Of a DNA stretch of 64,000 nt, positions 39,941 through 50,797 are shown in pieces (position 1 is the first letter of the stretch; every line of letters starts with the position of its first letter). The position numbers and the translations under genes are program-made. This DNA comes from Erwinia tracheiphila. Lineage in GTDB: Bacteria > Pseudomonadota > Gammaproteobacteria > Enterobacterales > Enterobacteriaceae. The notes below the pieces were generated by a model. That model was given only the letters and a program-made list of their open reading frames with translations. It was not told the origin of the DNA and made no database searches. The stretch is taken from the NCBI RefSeq assembly GCF_021365465.1, contig NZ_CP089932.1, positions 558,001 to 622,000 of the forward strand, in the 5' to 3' direction.

Positions 39941-41049
39941 TCATGAAGATACAGGGTTGTCTTCTAACGCAGAGATGCGTCCAGTGTGTAATTTATTTCG
40001 AAGAAATTGTGTTAGCTTTACCTCTACATAGTGATAGGTCAAATACGCAACCAGAATCGAAATCGTAATCAGTGCGACAAACCCAGGAACACCATGCATG
40101 CTGCCGGGGAGCAATTTTTCAGCTTTGCCGGAAATAAACCCTGCTAATGGATTTTGAATCAAATATAACGAGAATGAAATATTCCCCAAAGTGATTAAAA
40201 ACTGAGGGAAAAATCGTGTAACCGCATTGCTATATAATGCGAATGTCAAAACGAGAATGGAAAAAGCAATACCTGACAAGAGGTTATAGGCAGTTAACTC
40301 TCTTGTATATATGGCCATTCCGATAGCAGTCGCTATTAAAATGGACACTAATGCAGATTTACCTTCAACATAATGACTGACTTTTTTGTACATGAACCCG
40401 GCAAGTGCGCCGAATCCAAACTCCAGAATGATAGGGTTTGTCAAGAACCTTGCAAACACTGAATCAAACGCATATCCCTTTGCTGACAGGGTAAATTCAC
40501 CTTTGAGGTAGTATACAACCACAACCGGAAGAGCGAACCAAAAGGCAAGCGCAAAAAGACGAGGTTTGATGAGCAAGCACAGTGAAAATGCCATATAGAA
40601 ATAGATTTCATAATTTAGCGTCCATCTAACATTGTACATACCAGAGCTATCAATATAGAGGGGGCTGGACTCTGCAAATATGGTCTGAAAGTTAACGCAC
40701 TGATTAAATTATCGACTTTACCAGCATAGTGAAATGTGCTCATTGCTCCACCCGTCAAGAATGCAACAAGTAGAATCAAGTAATACATAGGTACTATGCG
40801 TATCAGGCGATTAACTATGAAGCTGACACTGGTCTTTAAACCGTATCCCTTGCCGTCTGTAACGTAGACCATGATAAATCCACTTATTACAAAAAACAGG
40901 TCAACACCTATGCCTCCCCAGCTAAAAAGCGAGTCAGGGACAGTCCGGTCAGCGCCATCAGGCACAAGATAAAAACGATAATGGAACAACACGACCGCCA
41001 GGGCCGCTAAACCACGTAGTATCTGAATCGACTCAATTTTATTTTTCAT
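39941..41049 (-). pseudogene. Acyltransferase-3 (OafA-like O-acetyltransferase) gene, frameshifted
   Basis: Two overlapping minus-strand frames together make one acyltransferase-3 protein. The first (41049-40615) has ILRGLAALAVVLFHYRF, with the catalytic His, and VDLFFVISGFIM. The second (to 39941) has VRWTLNYEIYFYMAFSL and the remaining membrane helices. One base missing in a T run near 40687-40690 breaks the frame: one more T would restore ALTFQTIFAESSPLYIDSSG. Such enzymes acetylate O-antigen or other surface sugars, and phages carry them for seroconversion. About 368 residues when repaired. Confidence 0.85.
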
Positions 41050-41272
41050 TGCACTTGTATATCCCGATAACCTCTATCACATTGATTTTAATAATAAATA
41101 CTGGTATTCAATCGCCATTTAGAAGGATTTCACAGGATTAATACGCTCTGAGAATCAACAATTATTATATTTTCGATCTGCCGATGACAAACCTATTCAA
41201 AGTAAACTCGCTCTATCCGCTACAAGTTCGTGACTGCATTAAATGCTTACCCCTCATAGCATTGGCTTGAGC

Positions 41273-41307
41273 GATCAATTATCAAAGATTGATCGGCACA
41301 ACAGATC
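41273..41307 (+). promoter_or_regulatory. Cluster of three GATC sites before the methylase gene
   Basis: GATC occurs at 41273, 41291 and 41304, within repeats of GATCAATTAT and its inverse, ending 18 bases before the methylase ATG. In phage Mu a similar GATC cluster makes mom transcription depend on Dam methylation. Here it is a candidate methylation-sensitive operator. The wider gap 41050-41272 is AT-rich and shows no gene. Confidence 0.45.
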
Positions 41308-41325
41308 AATTATTGGAAAACAACT

Positions 41326-42109
41326 ATGAAATCAATCATCTTTCCCTGGGTCGGTGGCAAGCGAAAACTGGCTAAACACCTCTTACCCATGCTCCCCGCG
41401 CATACCTGCTACGTTGAGCCGTTCTGTGGCGGTGCCGCGCTCTTTTTCATGAAGGAAGCGTCAAGAGCTGAGGTGCTGAACGATATCAATAGCGATATCG
41501 TTAACCTTTACCGGGTGATCCAGAATCACCTGGAGGAGTTTATAAAACAGTTTAATGGACTTTAACCAGCCGCGAAATATTCCAGTGGCTCAAGGATACA
41601 CCCCCTGAAACGCTGACTGATATTCAGCGAGCGGCCAGATTTTATTATCTACAGAAATTGTCTTTCGGGGTCAAGGTCGAGGGACGAACATTTGGCACCA
41701 GCGCGACAGGCCCCTCAAGTTAAATCTGCTGCGGCTGGAAGAAACGCTGTCAGAGGCCTGGCTGCGTCTGCATCGGGTAACAATAGAGCACCTGGACTGG
41801 AAAACATGTATAACCTGTTACGACAGGCCAGACACGCTGTTTTACCTTGACCCGCCGTACTGGCAAACGCAGGGTTACGGCGTACCGTTCGGTCTTGAAG
41901 AGTATGCCGCAATGGCGGAACTGGCACGCAGATGCCAGGGGAAGATGATTATCTCAGTTAACGATCACCCGGACATGTACCGGGTGTTTGAAGGGCTGGA
42001 GAAGATAGCGGTTAATACAACATACTCAGTAGGCAGTAATAACGGCCATAAAGCGTCTGAACTGGTGATATGCAACTTCAGGTCTGAGATTGATGCAGCG
42101 AGGCTTTAA
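41326..42109 (+). pseudogene. Phage DNA adenine (Dam-type, D12 class) methylase gene with two frameshifts
   Basis: The three frames in order give FPWVGGKRKL and VEPFCGGAALFF (SAM-binding motif I), then WTLTSREIFQWLKDTPPETL and LSFGVKVEGRTFGTSATGP, and finally LDPPYWQTQGYG (catalytic DPPY) to the end. The breaks are single missing bases: one in the A run near 41554 (QFKWTL restored) and one in the C run near 41711-41714. The ancestral enzyme, about 261 residues, would methylate adenine, as mom- or dam-like genes at the right end of Mu-like phages modify phage DNA. Confidence 0.88.
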
Positions 42110-42314
42110 ACCCTTCTGAAAGGCACCACAGGCCGTTATTTTCGACGGCCACATCAAATACCGCCATCTGCTCAAGTATAAAGCGGGTGGCGTGTTCCCG
42201 TTGTCCAGTCATGTAGGCGATGGCCTGTAGGGTCAGTGAGGCCGTCTGACCGAAAGCTGAGATAACGTCATACGCATCGTCAGTCATGGTCTGGCGAATC
42301 TGATAAAAGTTCAT
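42078..42314 (-). CDS. Hypothetical protein at the right end of the prophage
   Basis: A 78-residue protein, MNFYQIRQTMTDDAYDVISA at the start, with a helical core (LTLQAIAYMTGQREHATRFI) that could be a small winged-helix fold. GGAAGG lies eight bases before the ATG. Its 3' end overlaps the convergent methylase gene by 32 bases. No family is recognised. Confidence 0.55.
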   Translation of the reverse strand: MNFYQIRQTMTDDAYDVISAFGQTASLTLQAIAYMTGQREHATRFILEQMAVFDVAVENNGLWCLSEGFKASLHQSQT

Positions 42315-42460
42315 GGTCAATTCCTTCCAGGCGACTAAGAAACCTACAGGCCTGTAGTGCGACGCACACTAACTCGGTGGGATCGGACAGTCCAGTGGAA
42401 GGAAACATGGAAGGTTAGAGATGGTTTTATCGGTTGAAATTTGCGCTGATTTGGAAGGTA

Positions 42461-42536
42461 TTTGATATGCGCCGGAGGGGTATCACCGCGAATCAAATAC
42501 CCTTCAAATCAGTATCAAACAATTTTCGCGGCTACA
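42461..42536 (-). repeat. Right-end transposase-binding-like repeats and prophage terminus
   Basis: TTTGATAT (42461-42468) is followed by two inverted copies, ATCAAATA (42492-42499) and GTATCAAAC (42512-42520). Read inward, the end is TGTAGCCGCGAAAATTGTTT. The terminal CA at 42535-42536 adjoins IS5 DNA. These match the left-end motif and are candidate R1-R3 sites. The rest of 42321-42460 has no gene. Confidence 0.6.
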
Positions 42537-42808
42537 GTCGGTGCGCAGAAGCTGATGAACATATCCCTGTGGCATTGAGTGCATTCCACTGACAGGCTGT
42601 TCTGGGGACGAAGAAAATGGCGGTCATTGCGCCCGATTATCAACACGTTTTCGGCGCGTACCCGGAGGATGGCGGGTTTTGTGTTCCGGGATAAGCGGAG
42701 CGATTTTGTCCCGGGGTTCATCGCTAATCTGCCCTTTACCGCCTGCCATACTTTGCCCTCAGATATGACCGGTATGCATTATACGATAACGCCTTTTGGG
42801 ACAGGTTT
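42537..42808 (-). pseudogene. N-terminal half of the IS5-family (IS427-like) element
   Basis: On the minus strand, reading blocks such as ISDEPRDKIAPLIPEHKTRH and FVPRTACQWNALNATGICSS are typical of the IS427-group transposase N-terminus. They are interrupted by a stop (VDNRAQ-stop). The outer end, read inward AAACCTGTCCCAAAAG, pairs with GAGCCTGTCTCAACAG at 27657. Together with 27657-28233 it forms one element cut by the prophage. TTAAT occurs near both outer junctions and may be the target duplication. Confidence 0.85.
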
Positions 42809-42901
42809 TTAATGTCAGGTCTAACAAAGGGCTAGTTTTTTGCCATTTCAATTGTTAATAAACCTGTTAGGATTTACTGGGTGAAGCTAAATCCAATTAC
42901 A

Positions 42902-44278
42902 TCACAGGAAAAAAGGACTTGGCTGGAACAGGCGCTCCACATCTGAAACAAACTTCTTATCTGTCAAAAACATAATCACGTGATCGCCCTGTTCAATGCA
43001 GAAATTGCTATTGGCAATTAATACGTCATCACCACGCACGACTGCACCAATAATGCTACCAGGAGGTAGTTTGATATTATCGATCTGTCTGCCTACCACC
43101 CGAGAAGTTGTTTCATCGCCATGAGCAATTGCTTCAATCGCCTCTGCAACCCCGCGACGTAAAGAGGAAACACCGACAATATCTGCTTTACGTACATGGC
43201 TTAATAATGCCGAGATCGTGGCCTGCTGGGGCGAAATGGCAATATCAATTACGCTGCCTTGCACAAGGTCAACATAGGCTCTACGCTGGATAAGCACCAT
43301 AACTTTCTTTGCTCCCATCCGTTTTGCCAGCATCGCCGACATGATATTGGCTTCATCATCATTTGTGATGGCAATAAACAGATCGATTTGATCGATATGC
43401 TCTTCAGCAAGTAGTTCCCGATCGGATGCATCACCATAGAATACGATCGTATTTTGAAGGATTTGAGCTAGTTCGGCAGCGCGTTGTTGATCGCGTTCAA
43501 TCAGTTTTACGCTGTAGTTTTTCTCCAGGCGCTGTGCCAGTCCTGACCCAATATTGCCACCGCCGACAATCATGATACGTTTGTATGGTTTCTCCAGACG
43601 CTGATATTCACTCATGACTGCTCTGATATGCTGGCTTGCGGCAATGAAAAATACTTCATCACCTGCCTCTATAATAGTAGAACCTTGCGGACGAATCGGT
43701 CGGTCATGCCGAAAGATTGCAGCAACCCGTGTGTCTATGTGCGGCATATGTTCACGCAGGGTTGATAGCGGATTACCTATCAGCGGACCACCATAGTATG
43801 CTTTTACTACAGCCAGACTAACTTTATTTTCAGCAAAGTTGACCACTTGCAACGCGCCAGGATATTCAATTAAACGGTGAATATTATCAATCACCAGCTG
43901 TTCTGGAGAGATAAGATGATCGATTGGGACTGCTTCTGGAATAAAGAGCTTATCGGCATCGCGAATGTAATCTGGCGCCCGGATACGCGCGATTCTGTTA
44001 GGGGTATTAAATAGTGAATAGGCAACCTGGCAGGCAACCATATTCGTTTCATCCGAATTGGTTACTGCAACCAACATATCCGCATCTTCGGCTCCCGCTT
44101 CGCGTAAAACTCTGGGATGCGAACCATGGCCCTGAACGACACGCAAATCAAATTTATCCTGAAGCTGCCGCAAACGAATACCATCTGAATCCACGACGGT
44201 TATATCGTTGTTTTCACCCACAAGATTTTCTGCCAGGGTGCCGCCAACCTGGCCCGCACCAAGAATGATTATTTTCAT
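42902..44278 (-). CDS. trkA: TrkA, NAD-binding regulator of potassium uptake
   Basis: A 458-residue peripheral membrane protein with two RCK_N/RCK_C repeats. The nucleotide-binding loops are GAGQVGG (residues 7-13) and GGGNIGSG (about 239). It gates the TrkH/TrkG potassium channels in the cytoplasm. It is the last gene of the def-fmt-rsmB-trkA unit; mscL normally follows, now separated by the IS5/prophage insertion. Confidence 0.97.
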   Translation of the reverse strand: MKIIILGAGQVGGTLAENLVGENNDITVVDSDGIRLRQLQDKFDLRVVQGHGSHPRVLREAGAEDADMLVAVTNSDETNMVACQVAYSLFNTPNRIARIRAPDYIRDADKLFIPEAVPIDHLISPEQLVIDNIHRLIEYPGALQVVNFAENKVSLAVVKAYYGGPLIGNPLSTLREHMPHIDTRVAAIFRHDRPIRPQGSTIIEAGDEVFFIAASQHIRAVMSEYQRLEKPYKRIMIVGGGNIGSGLAQRLEKNYSVKLIERDQQRAAELAQILQNTIVFYGDASDRELLAEEHIDQIDLFIAITNDDEANIMSAMLAKRMGAKKVMVLIQRRAYVDLVQGSVIDIAISPQQATISALLSHVRKADIVGVSSLRRGVAEAIEAIAHGDETTSRVVGRQIDNIKLPPGSIIGAVVRGDDVLIANSNFCIEQGDHVIMFLTDKKFVSDVERLFQPSPFFL

Positions 44279-44324
44279 TTTGCTTCAGTCTGCTTTGTTA
44301 GAATCAGAAGGGTCGGCCTGAGCA

Positions 44325-45614
44325 CTAAATTTTAGTCAGTTTGGCGTAATAAAAACCATCACCGCCAGCAGGTTCAGGGAAGATTTGCAGGCCCGGATGC
44401 TCTGTATTGCCTGTCTCTTTGAGTTGAGCATCAATATTACGCGCAAGAAAGGCGGCGATCTGTAAATGATTCTCTTCCGGTAAAATTGAGCAGGTGGCGT
44501 AGAGTAAAATACCGCCGGGTTTCAGATATGGCCAGATGGCGTCCAGAATTTGTTGCTGAAGTGCAGCCAGTTCACTGATATCCCGATCGCGTCTTAGCCA
44601 TTTTATATCAGGGTGGCGCCGGATAACGCCTGTGGCAGAGCATGGTGCATCTAACAAGATACGGTCAAATCTTGTCTGACCACACCATTTTTCCGGCGTG
44701 GTTGCGTCGCCAGATTTGACATCGGCTGACATATTCAGGCGCTGAAGATTTTCACGTACTCTTGCCAAACGTTGGGCATCAATATCGACAGCTGTTACCC
44801 GCGCCAGCGGTGCAGCCTCAAGGATATGTGTTGTTTTACCACCAGGCGCAGCACACAAATCGAGAATCGCCTCATGATTCTGAGGAGAAAGAAGTGCCAC
44901 GCATCCCTGTGCCGATGCATCCTGCACACTCACCCATCCTTTTTCAAAACCAGGAAGGTGATTGACCGGGCAGGGGCTTTGCAGCCTCAGTGCGTCAGGA
45001 TGAACAGGGTGCGGTTCAGCACTTTTACCTTGCTCTTTGAGTAACTCAAGCCATGCATCGCGTGTATGGTGCTGACGGTTGACACGTAGCCACATCGGGG
45101 GACGTTGATTGTTTGCATCAACGATGTCACGCCATTGCTCAGGCCAGGCTTGTTTTAGCCTGTCTAATAGCCATTTAGGATGTAAATAATTTTGCTCGAC
45201 TTTGCTCATTGTCAGCATCAGATCTTCCTGCTTGCGCTGAAACTGACGAAGTACGCCGTTAATCAGGCCTTTCAACTGTGGGCGTTTAAGAGCAACTGCG
45301 CCCTCTACTGTTTCAGCTAACGCTGCATGAGCGGGGATGCGTGTAAAAATAAGTTGATATAAACCAGTCATTATCAGGAAGTGAATTGAACGCTGCTTAC
45401 CTGTCATTGGGCGTTCCATTAACTGGCTTATAAGCCATTCCAACTGTGGCAAAGTGCGGAGAACACCATAACTGAGCTCTTGAAGCAGGGCCTGGTCTTT
45501 TTCAGAACGGTTTCTCTGCGCAGCAGGCAATACATTACTCAGTGACAATCCCTGTTCGACCACTTTTTCCATAGTCTGGGCAGCCAGAGCGCGCAAGTTA
45601 GTCATTTTTTTCAT
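44325..45614 (-). CDS. rsmB: RsmB, 16S rRNA m5C967 methyltransferase
   Basis: A 429-residue protein, the E. coli length. It has an N-terminal NusB-like RNA-binding domain (1-140) and a C-terminal Rossmann methyltransferase with [15 protein letters not shown] (SAM site), [10 protein letters not shown] and [11 protein letters not shown] (the two catalytic cysteines). The ATG at 45614 gives [13 protein letters not shown]; a longer in-frame start at 45692 lies inside fmt. Confidence 0.95.
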   Translation of the reverse strand: MKKMTNLRALAAQTMEKVVEQGLSLSNVLPAAQRNRSEKDQALLQELSYGVLRTLPQLEWLISQLMERPMTGKQRSIHFLIMTGLYQLIFTRIPAHAALAETVEGAVALKRPQLKGLINGVLRQFQRKQEDLMLTMSKVEQNYLHPKWLLDRLKQAWPEQWRDIVDANNQRPPMWLRVNRQHHTRDAWLELLKEQGKSAEPHPVHPDALRLQSPCPVNHLPGFEKGWVSVQDASAQGCVALLSPQNHEAILDLCAAPGGKTTHILEAAPLARVTAVDIDAQRLARVRENLQRLNMSADVKSGDATTPEKWCGQTRFDRILLDAPCSATGVIRRHPDIKWLRRDRDISELAALQQQILDAIWPYLKPGGILLYATCSILPEENHLQIAAFLARNIDAQLKETGNTEHPGLQIFPEPAGGDGFYYAKLTKI

Positions 45615-45661
45615 TAGTGATCGCAAGTTAGAATTCGCCCGATGTGACACGGGGCGAAGTA

Positions 45662-46603
45662 TCAGGCAAGAATATTGCCGGGAGTAAACCACTCACGACG
45701 AGAGTTGAGCAAGTCTTGCGCCTTCATGGTTTTTTTACCGGCAGGCTGTAGTTCTTCCAGCAACAACACGCCTTCCGACGTCGCGACCTGAATACCCTGC
45801 CTGTCTGCCTGCATAATTTTCCCCTGCTCCTGGTCAACGTGTGGAAGGACAGAGGCTTTCCAGACTTTCACTGGTTGATTGTCAACAATGAAATAGCTCA
45901 CAGGCCAGGGATTAAAAGCGCGTACACAGCGTTCCAACTGTTTTGCAGAAAGTGACCAGTCAAGTTTTGCTTCTTCTTTGCTGAGTTTTTGAGCGTAGCT
46001 AACCAGCCTTTCATCCTGAACCTCAGGACTTAGCATGCCCACTGACATTTTTTCCAATGTTATCAACATCGCTGCCGGGCCAAGTTTAGCCAGCTTATTA
46101 TACAAACTGGCGCTGGTATCCTGAGGTTCAATGGGACACATAAGTTTGTGCAGCATATTGCCAGTATCAAGGCCAATATCCATCTGCATAATTGTAATAC
46201 CTGTCTCACTGTCGCCTGCCCAAAGTGAACGCTGGATAGGCGCCGCGCCGCGCCATTTTGGGAGTAGAGAACCATGAACGTTGATACAGCCTAAACGAGG
46301 CATGGCGAGAACGGGTGCTGGAAGAAGTAGCCCGTAAGCAACCACTACCATCACATCGGCATTGAGTGCAGCAACTAACTCCTGGTGTTCTTCGGGACGC
46401 AGGGAGGCAGGTTGAAACACGGGAATATTGTGCTGCTCTGCCAATTGTTTAACCGGGCTTGCCGTCAACTTATTCCCTCTGCCGGAAGGGCGATCCGGCT
46501 GGGTAAAAACACCAACTACGTTATGACCAGATGACACCAGAGCGTGAAGATGATGCGCCGCAAAGTCGGGTGTGCCGGCGAATATAATGTTTAAGTTGGA
46601 CAC
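45662..46603 (-). CDS. fmt: Methionyl-tRNA formyltransferase
   Basis: A 313-residue enzyme that formylates initiator Met-tRNA with 10-formyl-THF. The catalytic domain shows [19 protein letters not shown] and the following [11 protein letters not shown]; the C-terminal OB domain binds tRNA. It is encoded 21 bases after def, as in most bacteria. Confidence 0.98.
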   Translation of the reverse strand: MSNLNIIFAGTPDFAAHHLHALVSSGHNVVGVFTQPDRPSGRGNKLTASPVKQLAEQHNIPVFQPASLRPEEHQELVAALNADVMVVVAYGLLLPAPVLAMPRLGCINVHGSLLPKWRGAAPIQRSLWAGDSETGITIMQMDIGLDTGNMLHKLMCPIEPQDTSASLYNKLAKLGPAAMLITLEKMSVGMLSPEVQDERLVSYAQKLSKEEAKLDWSLSAKQLERCVRAFNPWPVSYFIVDNQPVKVWKASVLPHVDQEQGKIMQADRQGIQVATSEGVLLLEELQPAGKKTMKAQDLLNSRREWFTPGNILA

Positions 46604-46624
46604 ACTGTCCCCTTATTTAGAGGC

Positions 46625-47137
46625 TTATTGATCCCGTGCATTCTGGCGATAGAGTTTTTCGAGCTTTTGGCGAATACGTTGACGTTTCATTGGTGAGAGA
46701 TAATCAATGAAAAGTTTTCCCACCAGATGATCCATCTCATGCTGAATACAAATAGCAAGTAGGCCATCTGCTTCCAGCTCAATAGATTGCCCTTCACGAT
46801 TAAGGGCGCGGATTTTAACTTTCTCAGCACGGGGAACCATTGCTCGCTGCTCAGGAATTGAGAGACAGCCTTCTTCGATACCTGTTTCGCCACTTTTTTC
46901 AAGCACTTCAGGATTGATCAAAACCAGACGTTCATCGCGATTTTCCGATACGTCAATCACAATAATACGCTGATGTATGTCGACCTGTGTTGCCGCCAGC
47001 CCAATGCCTTCTTCGGCATACATGGTTTCGAACATATCATCAACGATACGCTTAATTTCTGTATTCACTTCTGTAACGGATTTCGCAACGATGCGCAGAC
47101 GATCGTCAGGAAAATGTAATACCTGCAAGACTGACAT
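46625..47137 (-). CDS. def: Peptide deformylase
   Basis: A 170-residue metalloenzyme that removes the N-formyl group from new proteins. All three motifs are present: [16 protein letters not shown] and QHEMDHLVG, supplying the Cys and two His metal ligands and the Glu. It is the first gene of def-fmt-rsmB-trkA and divergent from dprA. Confidence 0.99.
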   Translation of the reverse strand: MSVLQVLHFPDDRLRIVAKSVTEVNTEIKRIVDDMFETMYAEEGIGLAATQVDIHQRIIVIDVSENRDERLVLINPEVLEKSGETGIEEGCLSIPEQRAMVPRAEKVKIRALNREGQSIELEADGLLAICIQHEMDHLVGKLFIDYLSPMKRQRIRQKLEKLYRQNARDQ

Positions 47138-47253
47138 AACTTTCCAGATCTGTGTTCATGGGATGAGATGTTTGTGTGCCTTATTGTAGACATTTCGGGC
47201 TACGATTGACAGCATTCCTGTCATTTCATGGAAGGTCAATACAGGGATTATTA

Positions 47254-48378
47254 ATGACGATGGCAGAAATTTGGCTGCGTTTATCAGCGGTCAGAGGATT
47301 AGAAAAGAAACAATATCTACAGGTGGTTGAACTTTGCGAGCGAGAAAGTCTTAACGCAGAAGATGCGTTGAAGTTCGCTGGCTTAAACCTTCAGCAGAGA
47401 AAAGCCTTTTTGCAAACCGGGGATGCGCTGATTCAGTCAACCCTTAGCTGGCTCGAATGCCCGCAGAATTGTTTACTTAATTTTAGCAGTCGGTGTTATC
47501 CCGAGCTTTTGAGAACGGTGATTGATCATCCACCTCTGATTTTCGTTCAGGGAGATCCTGAGCTGTTGTTAAGTCCGCAAATCGCCATTGTCGGTAGCCG
47601 AAACTGTTCTCACTATGGCCGTAATTGGGGACGCTTTTTTGCTCAGGCTCTTGCCCTCAATGGCATCACCATTACAAGCGGTCTTGCTGCAGGTATTGAC
47701 GGTGTTGCCCATCGTAGCGCTCTGGACGTAGGCGGAAAAACCATCGCAGTTTTGGGAAGCGGCCTGAATAATATTTATCCTAAGCAGCATCGTTCATTAG
47801 CAAAAGATATTATTGCAAACGGCGGTGCGATTATTTCGGAGTTTCCTTTATCAACGCCGCCAATTTCCAGAAATTTCCCGTATCGTAACCGAATAATTAG
47901 CGGTCTTAGCCTGGGTGTTTTAGTAGTAGAAGCCGTGCTAAAAAGTGGTTCACTGGTGACAGCCAGGCTTGCACTCGAACAAAACCGTGATGTTTATTCT
48001 GTTCCCGGCGCGATTGGTAATCCAGGAAGTGAAGGTACTCACTGGCTGATTCAGCAGGGCGCATTGCTCACTTCTCATCCCAATACAATCCTCAAACAGC
48101 TGCAAAGCGATCTTAAATGGCTACCTGTTTTGCAAAAAACATCAATATATTCTGCCAGCGAGGATAATACTGCATTGCCATTTCCTGATGTGTTGGCTAA
48201 CGTAGGGGATGAGGTTACACCTGTTGACGTCGTCGCTGAACGTGCCGGTCAACCTGTGCCGGCCATCGTGGCAAAGCTGCTTGAGTTGGAGTTAGCAGGT
48301 TGGATCGCAGCTGTACCCGGCGGCTATGTCCGATTGAGGAGGGCAAGCCATGTTCGACGTACTAATGTATTTGTTTGA
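47254..48378 (+). CDS. dprA: DprA/Smf DNA-processing protein
   Basis: A 374-residue protein, the length of E. coli Smf. The Rossmann-like core has [30 protein letters not shown] and [20 protein letters not shown]. The C-terminal winged-helix ([20 protein letters not shown]) follows. It loads RecA on incoming single-stranded DNA in competent bacteria. The ATG at 47254 matches the family N-terminus ([12 protein letters not shown]). Its end overlaps smg by 29 bases. Confidence 0.95.
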   Translation: MTMAEIWLRLSAVRGLEKKQYLQVVELCERESLNAEDALKFAGLNLQQRKAFLQTGDALIQSTLSWLECPQNCLLNFSSRCYPELLRTVIDHPPLIFVQGDPELLLSPQIAIVGSRNCSHYGRNWGRFFAQALALNGITITSGLAAGIDGVAHRSALDVGGKTIAVLGSGLNNIYPKQHRSLAKDIIANGGAIISEFPLSTPPISRNFPYRNRIISGLSLGVLVVEAVLKSGSLVTARLALEQNRDVYSVPGAIGNPGSEGTHWLIQQGALLTSHPNTILKQLQSDLKWLPVLQKTSIYSASEDNTALPFPDVLANVGDEVTPVDVVAERAGQPVPAIVAKLLELELAGWIAAVPGGYVRLRRASHVRRTNVFV

Positions 48379-48823
48379 AACATACATCCATAACGAAGCA
48401 GAAATGCGAGTTGACCAGAATAAACTAACTGATGACTTAACCGATGCCGGATTTCATCGTGAAGATATTTATAATGCATTGAATTGGTTGGAAAAGCTGG
48501 CAGATTATCAGGACGGACTTGTTGCTCCGATTCTGCTGGCAACCGATCCGTTATCCATGCGTATCTACACCGAGGAAGAAAGTCAGCGTTTAGATGCCAG
48601 TTGTCGTGGGTTTATTTTGTTCCTGGAACAAATTCAGGTGCTGAATCTTGAAACCCGGGAAATGGTCATCGAGCGTATCATGGCTTTGGATACCCTTGAA
48701 TTTGATCTTGAAGATCTAAAATGGGTTGTGCTCATGGTGCTGTTTAACATTCCCGGATGTGAAAACGCCTATCAGCAAATGGAAGAGCTTCTTTTCGACG
48801 TCAATGAAGGATTAGTGCACTGA
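48350..48823 (+). CDS. smg: Smg family protein (DUF494)
   Basis: A 157-residue all-helical protein, [20 protein letters not shown] at the start, of the DUF494 family that always sits next to dprA. Its function is not established. It overlaps dprA by 29 bases, as in E. coli. Confidence 0.93.
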   Translation: MFDVLMYLFETYIHNEAEMRVDQNKLTDDLTDAGFHREDIYNALNWLEKLADYQDGLVAPILLATDPLSMRIYTEEESQRLDASCRGFILFLEQIQVLNLETREMVIERIMALDTLEFDLEDLKWVVLMVLFNIPGCENAYQQMEELLFDVNEGLVH

Positions 48824-48850
48824 GGATATCTCTGGTGCACTATAAAGTAT

Positions 48851-49405
48851 ATGAATAAAACCGCGCGTTTCGCTGTGCGAAAACAAGAGTTCTGCCCAGA
48901 TTGTGGGGCAGAATTGACGATTCGGTCTGGTAAATATGGTCCGTTTCTTGGATGCTCGGGATACCCCGGATGTAGTTACATTCGACCACTGAAAAGCCAA
49001 TCGGATGGACACGTTGTAAAAATTCTTGAAGGGAAATATTGTCCGGCCTGCCAGACCGAATTGGTTTTACGGCAGGGGCGATATGGAATGTTTATTGCTT
49101 GTAGTCATTATCCAGAGTGTGAACACACCGAACTGATAGACAAGCCAGATGAAACCAACCTCACTTGTCCACAATGTGGGCAGGGAAAACTTGTGCAACG
49201 TCGTTCACGTTATGGAAAGGCTTTTCATGCTTGCGATCGTTATCCGGATTGCCAATTCGCCGTCAATTTCACTCCGATAGGAGGTGAATGCGAGTTTTGC
49301 AACTTCCCTCTGTTAATCGAGAAAAAGATGTTGCGCGAACTGAAAATATTTTGCGCCCGGAAAACCTGCGGTAAGCCAATAAAACCAGGAAAATGTAGTG
49401 AATAA
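48851..49405 (+). CDS. yrdD: YrdD, topoisomerase-type C4 zinc-finger protein
   Basis: A 184-residue protein made of repeated topoisomerase DNA-binding C4 zinc fingers: CPDCGAEL...[15 protein letters not shown]...CSHYPEC, CPQCGQG...CDRYPDC and a last CEFC...C...C. It probably binds single-stranded nucleic acid. The function is unproven. It overlaps the GTG start of tsaC. Confidence 0.93.
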   Translation: MNKTARFAVRKQEFCPDCGAELTIRSGKYGPFLGCSGYPGCSYIRPLKSQSDGHVVKILEGKYCPACQTELVLRQGRYGMFIACSHYPECEHTELIDKPDETNLTCPQCGQGKLVQRRSRYGKAFHACDRYPDCQFAVNFTPIGGECEFCNFPLLIEKKMLRELKIFCARKTCGKPIKPGKCSE

Positions 49406-49970
49406 TTCGTGTTTACACGGGAGCCTGGAATTCTGTGTTAACCAAATCAGGCAAGGTGCTGTTATTGCTTATCCAACTGAGGCTGTTTTTGGCCTCGGGT
49501 GCGATCCTGACAATGAAGCGGCTGTTATGGCATTATTGTCATTAAAACAACGCCCGGTGCATAAAGGACTAATATTGATTGCTGCAAATTATCGTCAGTT
49601 GCAGCACTATCTTGACGATACCCAACTTTCAAAGCAGCAGAAAGATCGTATGTTTGCCAGCTGGCCAGGTCCCGTAACTTGGGTAATACCTGCCCGTGAA
49701 ACGACTCCCCGCTGGTTGACCGGACAATTTAACTCTCTTGCTGTTCGTGTTAGCAATCATTCTGAGGTCCGGAGACTCTGTCTTGCAGTAAACAAGCCCT
49801 TGGTTTCAACCAGTGCTAATATTACTACTTTGCCTCCTTGTCGTACTCCCGTAGAAGTCTGTCAACAGTTTGGTGTGAACTTTCCCGTTTTGCTGGCTGA
49901 AACTGGCGGTCGTAAGAACCCATCAGAAATTCGCGATGCTTTAACAGGTGAACTAATCCGTCAGGGATAA
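49398..49970 (+). CDS. tsaC: TsaC, threonylcarbamoyl-AMP synthase
   Basis: A 190-residue YrdC-family enzyme that makes threonylcarbamoyl-AMP for t6A37 in ANN-decoding tRNAs. Conserved blocks are [27 protein letters not shown] and VSTSANI. The GTG start at 49398 (VNNSCLHGS) overlaps yrdD by eight bases. Confidence 0.96.
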   Translation: MNNSCLHGSLEFCVNQIRQGAVIAYPTEAVFGLGCDPDNEAAVMALLSLKQRPVHKGLILIAANYRQLQHYLDDTQLSKQQKDRMFASWPGPVTWVIPARETTPRWLTGQFNSLAVRVSNHSEVRRLCLAVNKPLVSTSANITTLPPCRTPVEVCQQFGVNFPVLLAETGGRKNPSEIRDALTGELIRQG

Positions 49971-49975
49971 ACACA

Positions 49976-50797
49976 ATGACTCTTAAATTTGCGGTGTTCG
50001 GTAATCCTGTCAGTCATAGCAAATCGCCGCGTATACATCAGTTGTTCGCTGCACAAACTGGTATTGCTCATCTTTATGATCGCATCTGTGTACCGATGAA
50101 TGCTTTTGCCGATTCTGTCGCTGACTTTATTGGTGAGGGAGGCAGAGGAGCCAACGTAACCCTTCCTTTTAAAGAAGAGGCTTACAGGCTGGTGGAGCAG
50201 TTAACTCAACGTGCATTCATGGCAGGTGCCGTTAATACAATAAAAAAACTCGAAGATGGTCGTTTGCTGGGAGATAACACAGATGGTGTTGGCCTGTTAA
50301 CTGACCTTGAGAGACAAAAATTAATTAAACCCTCCGACAGGGTCCTTCTTGTGGGGGCTGGCGGTGCCGCGCGTGGCGTAATATTACCGTTACTGTCTTT
50401 TGGCTGTTCTCTGACAATTACTAACCGAACATTTCATAAAGCAGAATTACTGGCGAAGATTTTCCAGAAGGCCGGTGAAATTGATGCTTGTGCTATGACG
50501 CAATTAGCCGGAGAGCATTTTGATTTGATCATAAATGCAACATCCAGCGGTGTGAATGGAGACTTACCTGCGCTGCCCGAAAATCTAATTAGTTACGATA
50601 TCCGTTGCTACGACATGTTCTATCAGAGCGGCCCTACACCGTTTCTTAGATGGTGCGTGCGTCTGGGGGCAACCCAACTATCTGACGGACTTGGAATGCT
50701 GGTAGGCCAGGCTGCTCATGCTTTCTGTTTATGGCATGGCGAGCTTCCAGACATTGTGCCCGTTATTGCTTGTTTAAAAGCGGAGCTGGCGACTTGA
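49976..50797 (+). CDS. aroE: Shikimate dehydrogenase
   Basis: A 273-residue NADP-dependent enzyme converting 3-dehydroshikimate to shikimate in aromatic amino acid synthesis. [15 protein letters not shown] and [10 protein letters not shown] bind substrate, GDNTDGVG and GAGGAARGV bind NADP. The stop overlaps the yrdB start. Confidence 0.98.
   Translation: MTLKFAVFGNPVSHSKSPRIHQLFAAQTGIAHLYDRICVPMNAFADSVADFIGEGGRGANVTLPFKEEAYRLVEQLTQRAFMAGAVNTIKKLEDGRLLGDNTDGVGLLTDLERQKLIKPSDRVLLVGAGGAARGVILPLLSFGCSLTITNRTFHKAELLAKIFQKAGEIDACAMTQLAGEHFDLIINATSSGVNGDLPALPENLISYDIRCYDMFYQSGPTPFLRWCVRLGATQLSDGLGMLVGQAAHAFCLWHGELPDIVPVIACLKAELAT

Larger units (their letters stand above)
29454..42536 (+). mobile_element. 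Degenerate Mu-like transposable prophage
   Basis: A 13-kb remnant holding the early block (repressor, Ner, MuA, MuB and small early genes), then right-end accessory genes. The whole structural, packaging and lysis region is absent. TTTGATAC-type repeats lie at both ends (29465-29597 and 42461-42520). The right terminus is the CA at 42535-42536, next to IS5 DNA. The left terminus is lost at the IS3 element. IS481 and IS21 elements have entered it, and four genes carry frameshifts or deletions. It sits within an IS5-family element whose two halves flank it. Confidence 0.82.

Noticed and set aside
40615..41049. Two separate membrane protein genes at the acyltransferase locus
   Set aside because: The two frames join into one acyltransferase-3 protein if one base is added, so they are one broken gene.
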